Below, piece after piece: positions 54,357-63,568 of a stretch of 64,000 nt of DNA (position 1 is its first letter; every line of letters begins with the position of its first letter). Under the pieces are notes generated by a model. That model made no database searches, was not told the DNA's origin, and worked only from the letters and a program-made list of their open reading frames with translations. The stretch is from Bdellovibrionales bacterium RIFCSPHIGHO2_01_FULL_40_29 (lineage in GTDB: Bacteria > Bdellovibrionota > Bdellovibrionia > Bdellovibrionales > Bdellovibrionaceae). The position numbers were made by a program, and so were the translations under genes. The DNA lies in contig MEPU01000004.1 in NCBI GenBank assembly GCA_001771815.1, positions 372,001 to 436,000 on the forward strand, given 5' to 3'.

Positions 54357-55859
54357 CTACGTCAGCTCAGCCAACAAATCCCAGCCAAACTTTTCAAGTT
54401 TAGTTTCACCAATACCGTGAATTGATCGTATTTGGTCCAGATTTCGCGGATTAACTTCAGCCAATTCACGCAACGTTCGATCACCAAAAATAACAAAAGC
54501 TGGAACGTCCAACTCCGTTGCTTTTGCTTTTCGCCAGTTCCGCAATTTCTGAAATCGCATTTCACTTTCAGCATCCAAATTGTCATTAAACTTTTGTAAT
54601 TGTTTTTTCTTGGAATACGCTTTTATCTGAATCACTGGTTCTTGAACTATTCGTGATGATTGAGGATCACACGTGTCGCAATGACCACATTTTTTCAATC
54701 TCTGTGAATCGCGATAGTAAGTCAAAATTTCAGAATGGCGACACTCTCCGGCTTCACAATAACTCACCAGTGCATCTAGGTTCTTCCATCGTAAATTCTT
54801 TATGGCCTTGCCTGCTGTTGAATTTTGAATAAAAAAGGACTGCAGTCCTTTATCTTTTTTTGAATACAACAATAAACAAGTCGAATGCGCTCCGTCACGT
54901 CCCGCTCGCCCCATTTCTTGGTAAAGAGAATCAATATTTGCAGGCATCTGATAGTGCACCACCAAACGCACATCCGGCTGATCTATCCCCATTCCAAATG
55001 CATTTGTAGCCACTAGAATTCGCAAATTTCCCACTGCAAAATTAGTCTGGATGGTTGTTCGATCTGACGTGGACAACCCCGCATGATAAAAACCCACTTT
55101 TTCATAACGACTTTCCAACACTCGACTCACTTCTTCCGTTATTTTACGAGTTCCACAATAAATAAGAATCCGACCATGCGGAGTTTGATTTAAACTCTGT
55201 TCGAGCCAACGCGATTTTTCACTTTCATCAGCACATGTTTGAACTTGATAATAGAGATTCGGTCTATAAAATCCATGAACCATCCGGGTTGGATCAACCA
55301 GCTGTAAATTCTTGGCAATATCATCCAACACAACGGGGGTCGCCGAGGCCGTCAGCGCTAGAACAGGCACATCAGGACGCAAACTCTTTAGTATTCGAAG
55401 CCCTGCATACTCTTCACGAAAATCGTGCCCCCACTGAGAGACACAGTGAGCCTCATCAATGGCAAAAAGAGCAATTTTTTTATCCAAAATCCACTTCTGA
55501 AACCCTTCTTTTTGCACCCGTTCGGGAGACAAATACAAAATATAAGTCCCCCCCTGATTGATTTGTGCAAAGATAGCTCGTTTCTCCTCATCGCTTTGGC
55601 CCGAGTAAAGTGAACCCGCTGGAATTCCACGGTTCATCAAATTATAAACTTGATCTTTCATCAGAGCGATTAGAGGCGATACCACCACAACCAGCTGTTG
55701 CAGATAAACCGCCGGGAACTGATAACAAAGGGACTTGCCACCTCCCGTAGGAAGTACAGCCAGTGAATCTTTTTTAGCCAAGATAGCTTCAATAATATCT
55801 TGCTGACCAATCCGAAACTTGGACAAACTGAATGATTTCTTTAATGCTGATTCAAGCAT
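54357..55859 (-). CDS. recQ: RecQ-family DNA helicase lacking the winged helix
   Basis: 500 residues. The SF2 helicase core has LPTGGGKSLCYQFPA (Walker A), DEAHCVSQWGHDFR (Walker B and the aromatic-rich loop), LTASATP and QEMGRAGRDG. The RecQ zinc-binding Cys cluster is CEAGECRH...CGHCDTC. An HRDC domain covers about 430-500 (FVIFGDRTLRELAEV, IHGIGETKLEKFG). Between the zinc cluster and HRDC are only about 30 residues, so the RQC winged-helix domain of E. coli RecQ is missing. Unwinds DNA 3' to 5' in repair and recombination. Confidence 0.92.
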   Translation of the reverse strand: MLESALKKSFSLSKFRIGQQDIIEAILAKKDSLAVLPTGGGKSLCYQFPAVYLQQLVVVVSPLIALMKDQVYNLMNRGIPAGSLYSGQSDEEKRAIFAQINQGGTYILYLSPERVQKEGFQKWILDKKIALFAIDEAHCVSQWGHDFREEYAGLRILKSLRPDVPVLALTASATPVVLDDIAKNLQLVDPTRMVHGFYRPNLYYQVQTCADESEKSRWLEQSLNQTPHGRILIYCGTRKITEEVSRVLESRYEKVGFYHAGLSTSDRTTIQTNFAVGNLRILVATNAFGMGIDQPDVRLVVHYQMPANIDSLYQEMGRAGRDGAHSTCLLLYSKKDKGLQSFFIQNSTAGKAIKNLRWKNLDALVSYCEAGECRHSEILTYYRDSQRLKKCGHCDTCDPQSSRIVQEPVIQIKAYSKKKQLQKFNDNLDAESEMRFQKLRNWRKAKATELDVPAFVIFGDRTLRELAEVNPRNLDQIRSIHGIGETKLEKFGWDLLAELT

Positions 55860-55995
55860 AACACCACACTTCTATTCGAAAATAGCACAGCTGCAAGGGA
55901 AGCTCCACCCCCATCTTCATCAGAACGACCAAGTAAATTTGATCTACTTAGAAATTAGGACATGCAAAATCATGATCCTTTCGATAGGATGCGCC

Positions 55996-56691
55996 ATGAG
56001 TTTTTCCAATGTTCCAACAAAGTATCAGCCTAAAAATTTTGAAATTCTTTTTGAAGACCAAGATTTAATCATCGGCAATAAAGCCAGCGGCGCTCTGACC
56101 GTTAGTGCACTCTGGAATAAAACGGACACAGTCCACAGCGCTTTAAATCATTATGTTCGTAAAGGTAATTCCAAGTCACAGAAAAGTGTTTACGTGGTCC
56201 ACCGCCTTGATCAAGCCACCTCGGGTGTTTTGATGTTTGCAAAAACTGAAGCTGTCCAAAAATTTATAAAAGAAAACTGGAAGTATACAACCAAAACCTA
56301 TTACGCCATAGTTCATGGAAAATTACCTAAAAAAACTGATATCCTATCCAGCTATTTGATCGAAGACGAAGACTACGTCGTCAGTTCCACTGATGATTCT
56401 GAAAAGGGGAAACTCGCGCATACAGAATATACTGTTGTAAAAGAAACAGCCTTTTTCAGTGTTCTTAAGATTAATCTATTAACAGGTAAAAAAAATCAGA
56501 TTCGTGTTCATCTTTCCGAAATTGGAAATCCAATTGTCGGAGATTCTAAATATGGAAAGCCCTCTAAAAATAAAGAACTCTATCTTCACTCATTTGCTAT
56601 TGTGTTTGATCATCCCCATTCCAAAGAACGTCTCCGAGTCCAAGCCATGGTTCCACGTTATTTTGAAAAACTAGTCAATTACCGATATTAG
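55996..56691 (+). CDS. RluA-family RNA pseudouridine synthase
   Basis: 231 residues from ATG 55996 (AGGA upstream); the frame is open to 55819 but that overlaps recQ. Motif II YVVHRLDQATSGVLMFAKTE holds the catalytic Asp. Also present are FEDQDLIIGNKASGAL at the start and LLTGKKNQIRVHLSEIGNPIVGD. There is no S4 domain, so it is closest to RluA/TruC-type enzymes. The target uridine (rRNA or tRNA) cannot be told from sequence. Confidence 0.9.
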   Translation: MSFSNVPTKYQPKNFEILFEDQDLIIGNKASGALTVSALWNKTDTVHSALNHYVRKGNSKSQKSVYVVHRLDQATSGVLMFAKTEAVQKFIKENWKYTTKTYYAIVHGKLPKKTDILSSYLIEDEDYVVSSTDDSEKGKLAHTEYTVVKETAFFSVLKINLLTGKKNQIRVHLSEIGNPIVGDSKYGKPSKNKELYLHSFAIVFDHPHSKERLRVQAMVPRYFEKLVNYRY

Positions 56692-56698
56692 AACTGAA

Positions 56699-58126
56699 CT
56701 ACAAACCACGCTTTGTTTTTAAGCGTCTTCGCAAATGCTCTGAAAGCTGATCCGCAAAAAATATAATCACCAATAGTAATACCAAAATAATACCCGCATG
56801 TTCAAATCGACGCCATTCGATGGCATACATCAATTCTTGTCCAATACCACCGGCACCGACAATTCCTAACAGGCTAGCGGCTCTGATGTTGTACTCGAAC
56901 ATAAATATAAAATGGGACATCAGCATTGGTTTTGCGGGAGGAACCAAACTCATTCGAAAGGCCTGAAACCGCGATGCCCCCAGATGCCTTAAACTTTTAA
57001 AGGCCTTTTGTTCCAAGTCCTCTAGTCCTTCGTAAATAAGCTTCCCTAAATATCCAGCAGAATACAGCGCCAAGGAAAAAACACCGGCCATGGCCCCAAT
57101 GCCAAGAGCGGCAACAAAGATTAAAGCCCATATTAAAGCGGGAACACTTCTTAAAACCATCAACATCATACGAATTGGTCGACTGATCCAAGGACTGGTA
57201 ATGTCGCTAGCGGCAAGTACCGCCATTGGCAATGCGACTAAAAAACCAAGCGACGTTCCAATAACTGCCATTCGAAAAGTCGTCATGATAGAAAGCAAAC
57301 TCGAGTGCCACGAAAATTCAATCCAATCATCAGATGATGCCGGAATAAATCGAGCCAGCAACTGACCGGCCTGACCAAAAGAATCGCTTAGATCAAAACC
57401 TGCATAATTAAGAGTACTCACACTATACACAATTGCAGATAAAATTAAAATTGGTAAAAACTTGACCCAATCAAACTTGGATCTAAATAAAACAACTTTC
57501 AAATTGCTATCGGTAATCAGAATCTGTCGATCAAATTCATTCCATGAAATATGGGGCTCATGCATACTGGCCAAGAATGCAAATCCAAACTCAACCTGCA
57601 AATCTTTAATCAAGGCAAACACTTCACTAGCCGTTTGAGAATCTAAATGACTGAAACACTCATCCGCCAGCAAAATTTTTGGTTTTCTCATCAAGGCCCG
57701 AGCAATAGCCACGCGCTGCTTTTGACCACCTGATAATTCTGAGACCAATTTGTGAGAATGCTTTGCCAGTCCAACTTTTTGTAATAATGTCAGAGCATCC
57801 TTATGATGAGCCTCTGTGAATTTCAAAGAAAATGGACTTAAATCCTCTAAGGCTCCTGAAAGCGTATTCTCCAAAACTGTTCGCTCTTGAACTAATCGCA
57901 AATCCTGATAGATCATTGAACATTTTTGAATCACTTCAATTCGATTTTTTGAATCGCGAAGCGACCCCTCGATTAATCGAAGTAAAGTACTTTTTCCTGC
58001 GCCAGAAGGACCACGAAGCACAACGGTTTCATTTGCATTCAAATAAAAATCAGAAATCTCAAACCTAACGGCCTGAGATCCCTGATAAACATAATTCAAA
58101 TAATCTGCTTGAAAAACAGGAGTCAT
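56699..58126 (-). CDS. Phosphonate-type ABC transporter, ATPase-permease fusion (PhnC-PhnE)
   Basis: 475 residues. Residues about 5-210 are a PhnC-like ATPase: LRGPSGAGKST (Walker A), YQDLRLVQERTVLENTL (Q-loop), LSGGQKQRVAIARALM (signature), ILLADECFSHLD (Walker B) and SMHEP with the switch His. Residues about 220-470 are a PhnE-like permease with about six helices and the EAA-type loop EDLEQKAFKSLRHLGAS. Normally these are separate genes. Fusion in this order (ATPase first) is unusual for importers; two copies would give the complete transporter. It overlaps phnD by 1 bp (TAATG). Confidence 0.88.
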   Translation of the reverse strand: MTPVFQADYLNYVYQGSQAVRFEISDFYLNANETVVLRGPSGAGKSTLLRLIEGSLRDSKNRIEVIQKCSMIYQDLRLVQERTVLENTLSGALEDLSPFSLKFTEAHHKDALTLLQKVGLAKHSHKLVSELSGGQKQRVAIARALMRKPKILLADECFSHLDSQTASEVFALIKDLQVEFGFAFLASMHEPHISWNEFDRQILITDSNLKVVLFRSKFDWVKFLPILILSAIVYSVSTLNYAGFDLSDSFGQAGQLLARFIPASSDDWIEFSWHSSLLSIMTTFRMAVIGTSLGFLVALPMAVLAASDITSPWISRPIRMMLMVLRSVPALIWALIFVAALGIGAMAGVFSLALYSAGYLGKLIYEGLEDLEQKAFKSLRHLGASRFQAFRMSLVPPAKPMLMSHFIFMFEYNIRAASLLGIVGAGGIGQELMYAIEWRRFEHAGIILVLLLVIIFFADQLSEHLRRRLKTKRGL

Positions 58127-59004
58127 TACTTAACGAAACTTTTTGATTCCAACTTAGTCACCTTAAGTGCAGCCATTGTTTTTTCAACATGGTTCTTTGA
58201 GGCTGGTTTTACTAATTCAGTGGCTCCATAAACGCTCGAAAGCAACTCTGGTTTTTCTTTGCCCAGTTCAATCAATGCCTCTTGAATTTTCCCTCGAAGC
58301 CCAGTTGATAATTCTTTTGAAACAGCAATCAAATGAGTTGGAACACCCGGAATTCGCGCCAAAACCCGAACTTTTGCACGAGTCTCAGGAGTACCATAAA
58401 GATCTGCTTTTGCACCTTCATAAACATAATCACTAAATGCGGCCACTTCAACTTGACCATTCGCTACGGCCAAAAGGGCTTTATCATATCCACCAGCAAA
58501 TACGACATTTGAAAAATAAGACTGTAAATCTGCAGGACTCTTAATGTTCTTATCTTGGACTAATTTTGCAAAAGGAAATAGATATCCCGATGTTGATGTT
58601 TGCGATGTAAATGCAATGGACTTACCTTTTAAATCCTGAAATGTTTTAATAGGGCTGTCTTTACCAACAACAACCAACGAGTCATAATCAGTGCGTTCTT
58701 TTCGGCGCTCAACTGCAGCAATTTCCAAATTGGCCTCTTGAGATGCTAAAATATACGGAAGCGAATCCATATAAGCCACATGTACTTTTTTTGAAATTAA
58801 ACCCTGAGCTGTTGTTCCATATGATGTTGGAACCAGAACTTCCACTTTCTTCCCTAATTTTGCAGAAAGATAGTCAGCCACAGTTTTTGCTGTTGCTTGG
58901 ATTTCGTCTGGATTCTTTTGTTTCTGAAAAGAAAATACTAAAGTTGAAGGATCTGCAGCAAATACAAGGCTTGGTAGTAAAATAATAGCTAAAAGTGATC
59001 TCAC
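58126..59004 (-). CDS. phnD: Phosphate/phosphite/phosphonate-type substrate-binding protein
   Basis: 292 residues. A signal peptide (LLAIILLPSLVFAAD) is followed by a periplasmic binding fold of the PhnD family: YGTTAQGLISKKVHVAYMDSLPYILAS, DLKGKSIAFTSQTSTSGYLFP and the ligand-loop GYDKALLAVANGQVEVAAFSDYVY. Ser-Thr-Ser-Gly is the usual phosph(on)ate-binding pattern. The start is GTG 59004, AAGGAG plus 5 nt, inside a hairpin. It is followed by the ATPase-permease fusion. Ligand could be phosphonate, phosphite or phosphate. Confidence 0.88.
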   Translation of the reverse strand: MRSLLAIILLPSLVFAADPSTLVFSFQKQKNPDEIQATAKTVADYLSAKLGKKVEVLVPTSYGTTAQGLISKKVHVAYMDSLPYILASQEANLEIAAVERRKERTDYDSLVVVGKDSPIKTFQDLKGKSIAFTSQTSTSGYLFPFAKLVQDKNIKSPADLQSYFSNVVFAGGYDKALLAVANGQVEVAAFSDYVYEGAKADLYGTPETRAKVRVLARIPGVPTHLIAVSKELSTGLRGKIQEALIELGKEKPELLSSVYGATELVKPASKNHVEKTMAALKVTKLESKSFVK

Positions 59005-59025
59005 ATAAACTCCTTTGTTTATGTG
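59002..59025 (-). promoter_or_regulatory. Hairpin holding the phnD ribosome site and start codon
   Basis: On the mRNA, CACATAAAC-AAAGGA-GTTTATGTG: a perfect 9-bp stem whose 6-nt loop is the Shine-Dalgarno sequence and whose last three stem bases are the GTG start. An out-of-frame ATG directly followed by TGA overlaps the GTG. Placement suggests control of translation initiation. Confidence 0.6.
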
Positions 59026-59108
59026 TTGGGTATAGACCCTTTTTGCAGAATCTCCAGAAAAACTTTATTTTCTGAACAAATTGAAAGGAAATTGATAATG
59101 GAATGCAT

Positions 59109-61187
59109 TTAAGCTGCTTTAAACGCGACCTGAGTGGCCTCTGTCAGAACTTTTTTAAGCTGTGACAGCTCAATTGGCTTTGTCATAAACCCATCCATAC
59201 CAGCCACCAGACACTTTTCTTGGTCCGTAGAAAGCGCATTGGCAGTCAGCGCAATAATACGAGTTTGACTTATACTTGAGCTCTTGTGGCTGCGTATTTT
59301 TCTAGCGGTCTCGTATCCATCCATGACTGGCATCTGACAATCCATCAAAATCAAATCAATAGACATCTGAGTCTCGAGTAACTTCAGGGCGACTTCACCA
59401 TTTTCAGCACCAATAAACTCATGTCCCAAGCTGGACAAATACTTCTGCATGACCAGCATATTTACGGGATTGTCTTCAGCCACTAAAATTTTAAGCTTCC
59501 GCGATGAGACCTCAGATTCAATATCAGGTGGCCTGACTGAAACTTCCGAGGAAATAGGAAGAGTTAGCTCAATCCAAAAACAGGACCCCTCTCCAATATT
59601 GCTACTAACAAAAATTTCACCTCCCATAAGGTGAATTAATTTCTTAGAAAGCGATAATCCCAAACCTGTTCCGCCATGCTTTCGAGTTGTCGAGGCATCC
59701 GCTTGTACAAAATCCTGAAAAAGTAATGAAAGCTTATCCTCTTCAATTCCAATCCCCTGATCCCTAACCCCAATCTTAAAATGTGCTTTCTTGGCATCGA
59801 TATGAATACTTTCAAAAAATAAAGTCACACGTCCCTTTTCAGTGAATTTAATCGCATTATTCACCAAATTAAAAAGTATTTGTTTCAACTTAAAGATGTC
59901 TCCGGCCACTACAACTGGAGATGGCGCGGGAACCAGCTCTACTTTCAAATTCTTTTCAGCACCTAAATGAGAAAGGCAATCGATCACATCCTGAAGCATT
60001 TCATTCATATCAAATGAAACACTTTCTAAATGCATTTTATTATTTTCCATTTTAGATAAATCCAAAATATCATTGATTAAAATCAATAGAATTTCCGAAG
60101 ATTTTCGAATTGTTTTTAAATATTTTTTTTGCTCAGCATCCAAGGCGGTTTGCCCCAAAATTTCGGACATACCAATAATTCCATTAATAGGTGTTCGGAT
60201 TTCGTGACTCACATTTGCAATAAATAGTGATTTGGCATTATTTGCTTTTTCAATTTTTTGAAAGTTCTCCTTAAGAACCAAAGCCATGGTTTGAAAACTT
60301 TGAGCCAATTGACCGATCTCATCGTATCCATAATCACCAGATTGGATACTTAACTCTTGAGGATTCGTCATCTGAGTCAGTAAAGTCAGCTTCTTAATTC
60401 GATTACTAATATCAAAAAACATCTTCATGGTCACAATAATAGACACCACAAAAAGCAATGCAAACATCAGCATAAAATTGCGACGTTCATTTCTGAGTTC
60501 GACCAATCGCAACTGCAAATCTGCTTTGAGCAAACCCACCGTTGACAGCCAAAATCCAAAGGCCGCATCCTTTTCGACAGCAAGTATTTTCTTAACATCA
60601 TTTAAATTTCCAGAATGAATATTCTGACTATCAATAAATCGTAAAAATTGAATCAACTCTCCACGAACTGATGCTGGTTGCCGGTGTGTGGTATTTTGAC
60701 TTTTCTTAATCTTACTGGATTTCGCTGCTAGAATAGAAATATCTCCCAAATTAACTTTCAATTTTGTACCAATTGTCGCTAATTCAGGCCACTTTCGATC
60801 AAAGCCATTTTCATTTAAAATTTGCGCAGCCGTAAAAAGATTCTGATATAACGCTGGCATCTCAACAACACTCATTTGTATCTGGTAGTAACTATACAAA
60901 TTGGATTCAAATAATAATCTCGATTCTAATGCCACACGTTCAAGACGATCAATCGCACTACTGAAATCAACTTGCTGAATTTTTTTTTGACCAGCTAAAG
61001 CAACTGTTAAAGAATTATCAATGCGTACTATTTCATTCTTAAGCGTTTGAGTATTTAAAATCTGTTTTTGCACAGTTGCTATATTTTCGCTCTGCTTTTC
61101 CACAAACTTATAGAGCAAAATAACAACAGGAGCCAGAATTACAAAAAGAATCACCAAATACTTTGATGAAACATTTAATGATTTCAT
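59109..61187 (-). CDS. Hybrid sensor histidine kinase/response regulator
   Basis: 692 residues. TM1 (about 10-27) and TM2 (about 237-256) flank a mainly helical periplasmic sensor region (about 28-235). A HAMP-like segment (257-312), HisKA with His328 ([13 protein letters not shown]), HATPase (about 430-550; [35 protein letters not shown]) and a C-terminal receiver (about 570-690; [26 protein letters not shown]) follow. The receiver should pass phosphate to an HPt protein, and one is encoded two genes upstream. ATGA overlap with the preceding regulator gene. Confidence 0.93.
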   Translation of the reverse strand: MKSLNVSSKYLVILFVILAPVVILLYKFVEKQSENIATVQKQILNTQTLKNEIVRIDNSLTVALAGQKKIQQVDFSSAIDRLERVALESRLLFESNLYSYYQIQMSVVEMPALYQNLFTAAQILNENGFDRKWPELATIGTKLKVNLGDISILAAKSSKIKKSQNTTHRQPASVRGELIQFLRFIDSQNIHSGNLNDVKKILAVEKDAAFGFWLSTVGLLKADLQLRLVELRNERRNFMLMFALLFVVSIIVTMKMFFDISNRIKKLTLLTQMTNPQELSIQSGDYGYDEIGQLAQSFQTMALVLKENFQKIEKANNAKSLFIANVSHEIRTPINGIIGMSEILGQTALDAEQKKYLKTIRKSSEILLILINDILDLSKMENNKMHLESVSFDMNEMLQDVIDCLSHLGAEKNLKVELVPAPSPVVVAGDIFKLKQILFNLVNNAIKFTEKGRVTLFFESIHIDAKKAHFKIGVRDQGIGIEEDKLSLLFQDFVQADASTTRKHGGTGLGLSLSKKLIHLMGGEIFVSSNIGEGSCFWIELTLPISSEVSVRPPDIESEVSSRKLKILVAEDNPVNMLVMQKYLSSLGHEFIGAENGEVALKLLETQMSIDLILMDCQMPVMDGYETARKIRSHKSSSISQTRIIALTANALSTDQEKCLVAGMDGFMTKPIELSQLKKVLTEATQVAFKAA

Positions 61188-61888
61188 GCTGACTTACTTT
61201 TCACCAATAATTTTTGATAAAGTCGGATTTTTTTCAATTCGATCTCACTCAGGCCCAACATCGCACATTGAACCATATAATCATCACCGCTTTTAGTAAC
61301 TCGCTCCACTTTCAATGCGGGATTCTTAATTTCCAGTTCAGCAAAAATTCTCGAATCTGAAAAAAATGTAAAACCAATTGGAAATCTTTGGTTGGTTTTA
61401 AAAGTCAAACTGACTTCACCAATCGATAAAATTTGACAATAATTAAATATCCGAACTTCCGCACTTTGTGTTTTTTGTACCTCAAACTCGATCCAGTTCT
61501 CTTTTTCTTTTTGAATATCTTGCTTCAAGATATTTTGAACCTTCGTTTCAAAAATGATGGGATCAATGGGTTTAACAATATAATCAATGGCTCCCATTGA
61601 AACCGTATTCTTAACATGTGCTGGAGAACTGTTTCCCGTCAACATGACAACAGGAATAACACGGAATGACTCCACTTTACGAATTCGCTTCAAAACATCA
61701 AGACCGGTCATCTCGGGCATGTCATAATCTAAAATGATCAATGAAATATCTTGAGTTTGTAGTGTTTCAACAATCTTTCGAGGACTATCAATTAAAATAG
61801 GATTGTATCCCATACGCATAATGACGAACTTCGCCATCAGAAGATCATTCTTATTATCATCAATCACAAGAATATTTTTGCGATTCAT
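61184..61888 (-). CDS. Response regulator with C-terminal PilZ-like domain
   Basis: 234 residues from ATG 61888; TTG 61897 is an alternative that overlaps the HPt stop. The receiver (about 1-125) has VIDDNKND, phospho-Asp in [19 protein letters not shown] and VKPID. The C-terminal half (about 130-230) is strand-rich and ends in [19 protein letters not shown], which resembles the end of PilZ (c-di-GMP) domains; the Arg-rich N-terminal PilZ motif is not obvious, so c-di-GMP binding is doubtful. It sits between HPt and kinase genes with overlaps at both ends. Confidence 0.82.
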   Translation of the reverse strand: MNRKNILVIDDNKNDLLMAKFVIMRMGYNPILIDSPRKIVETLQTQDISLIILDYDMPEMTGLDVLKRIRKVESFRVIPVVMLTGNSSPAHVKNTVSMGAIDYIVKPIDPIIFETKVQNILKQDIQKEKENWIEFEVQKTQSAEVRIFNYCQILSIGEVSLTFKTNQRFPIGFTFFSDSRIFAELEIKNPALKVERVTKSGDDYMVQCAMLGLSEIELKKIRLYQKLLVKSKSA

Positions 61889-61889
61889 A

Positions 61890-62279
61890 TCAGCCAACCT
61901 TTGCGTACTGATTTAGAAGTTTATTGGTGGCATTGCTTTCCTGAATAATTTCTTGAATAATATTTTCTATTCTAATCCAATTTTGATTTTGCTGTTGACA
62001 TAAATTTTCCAGAACGTCTGACATTTTATGAAGACGTTGCAATCCAACTTGGCCACTATTTGATTTAAACTTATGTGCTAATCGAGCCAACTGGGGAAAA
62101 TCTTTTTTCAAGAAAGAGCTTTGTAATTCCTGAATAATTTGCGAAGTGGTTTCAAAATGCAGTGTCAACATTTGACCCAAAACATCTTCATTGAGATCCC
62201 GACCCAACTGAACCAGAACATCTAACTTTTCAGTTTCAAGCCTGAGGCAATCTTCAAATGTTTTTTTCAAATTTTCCAT
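61890..62279 (-). CDS. Histidine phosphotransfer (HPt) protein
   Basis: 129 residues, almost all helical. The phospho-accepting His is in LARLAHKFKSNSGQVG, the typical HPt helix (A-H-x-x-K-x-x-x). It should shuttle phosphate between the hybrid kinase receiver and the response regulator encoded next to it, completing a His-Asp-His-Asp relay. The next gene starts 1 bp after its stop. The outer-membrane barrel gene lies 41 bp upstream on the same strand. Confidence 0.88.
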   Translation of the reverse strand: MENLKKTFEDCLRLETEKLDVLVQLGRDLNEDVLGQMLTLHFETTSQIIQELQSSFLKKDFPQLARLAHKFKSNSGQVGLQRLHKMSDVLENLCQQQNQNWIRIENIIQEIIQESNATNKLLNQYAKVG

Positions 62280-62320
62280 AGTAACTAATCGGATTTTTTG
62301 ATCATTTTAATAAGAGTATT

Positions 62321-63568
62321 TTAAAAGCTTGCCTTAAGTCCTGCTGTTAAACTCCAGTTATTCAAAATTTTGAACTCCGAGTTTGTCTCGCCGATACTAT
62401 AACTACCGCCAATAAGTCCAGTCCAGCTATCTGCAAATGAATAATCCCCTTCAGATTGAATCTGAGACGACGAATCTTGCAACGAATGAATCCATCTGAA
62501 GTAAATATTTGTTTCTGAAATCGAGAATGGCTCTGTGATGCGAATCGAAGAATACAAATACTGACGCCCCAACAGCTCCAAACCTGGCTTTGTAAAACGT
62601 TTTAGATTTGATGCATACAGTGGTGATAAAAAATTTTGAATAGCTGAAATCGCATTGATTAGTTCTTCTTGTTCAAATCCTGCTTGGTTAAAAATATACT
62701 CCAAACGGAAATCAAAACGACCTTCAAATCTGAATCCAGAAATTAACAAACTGTCCCAATTTGATGATATCGTCCGCGCGCTCATCATGTCATAACTGAT
62801 TCCATTAAACAGGGGCGTGAAGTTATTCTTCTCTTGAGAATGTCGTGCATCTAAGTAAATGGACACACTCTCAAGTGGAATCAAATTAATATACTCACCA
62901 ATAAAATAATTGCTCTCCTCTTGCAGGCCAGTAACCAATCCCCAATACTGACTGCTATCATCCCAAGATTTTTCATACTTGATCAATGCCTTTACGGTGA
63001 AATCGGATTCAGCTCTCCACTCGGGCTCATTGTTTGAAATCGGTTCAACAAAGGCCACAATACTGTTGAACTTATTCAAGGACAAATTAGATCGAATAAG
63101 AACCTTCCCTTTTTCTTTATAAAACAAACTACGTTGTGATGAGTTAAAATGAAAAATGGGATTAGATGGACTCAATAGTTCTGCAGGCCCCCATTGATAA
63201 ACTTGCAATCCTATAGTTGTTGAAAATGACCTGGTCCAGTGGGTTTCCACAAAGGCATCAGTTAAATCAATCTTCCCCTTGGACTCCACATGACGTTCAG
63301 ATGTTGCATAATTCTCAGAAATAGACTGATAACCCAACCAACGGGGGCGAATAATGATTTTACTCTGATTAAAATCCCACTTCACTTCACCTCGAAAATC
63401 TATTTCACTTTTAAATATTGGCAATAGCAGGACTTGATTATTTGGATTGATATCTGTATCTGCAATCTCATGGTTGCTTCCAACAGCATACACATCACCA
63501 GCCCATAAGACATCAGCTTGAACTCTTGCCGAAAAATAAAATAAAAAAATTCCAAAAATTTTAAGCAT
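62321..63568 (-). CDS. Putative outer-membrane beta-barrel protein
   Basis: 415 residues with a signal peptide (IFGIFLFYFSARVQA). The mature protein is strand-rich throughout, alternating aromatic and polar residues (IIIRPRWLGYQS, TTIGLQVYQWGPAEL, FDFRLEYIFNQAG), and ends in Phe (LTAGLKASF), the outer-membrane insertion signal. TLQVY-QWGP-type segments resemble DUF1302/porin-like families, but I cannot name one. It overlaps the upstream FtsX-type permease by 8 bp, suggesting that it works with that export system. Confidence 0.75.
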   Translation of the reverse strand: MLKIFGIFLFYFSARVQADVLWAGDVYAVGSNHEIADTDINPNNQVLLLPIFKSEIDFRGEVKWDFNQSKIIIRPRWLGYQSISENYATSERHVESKGKIDLTDAFVETHWTRSFSTTIGLQVYQWGPAELLSPSNPIFHFNSSQRSLFYKEKGKVLIRSNLSLNKFNSIVAFVEPISNNEPEWRAESDFTVKALIKYEKSWDDSSQYWGLVTGLQEESNYFIGEYINLIPLESVSIYLDARHSQEKNNFTPLFNGISYDMMSARTISSNWDSLLISGFRFEGRFDFRLEYIFNQAGFEQEELINAISAIQNFLSPLYASNLKRFTKPGLELLGRQYLYSSIRITEPFSISETNIYFRWIHSLQDSSSQIQSEGDYSFADSWTGLIGGSYSIGETNSEFKILNNWSLTAGLKASF

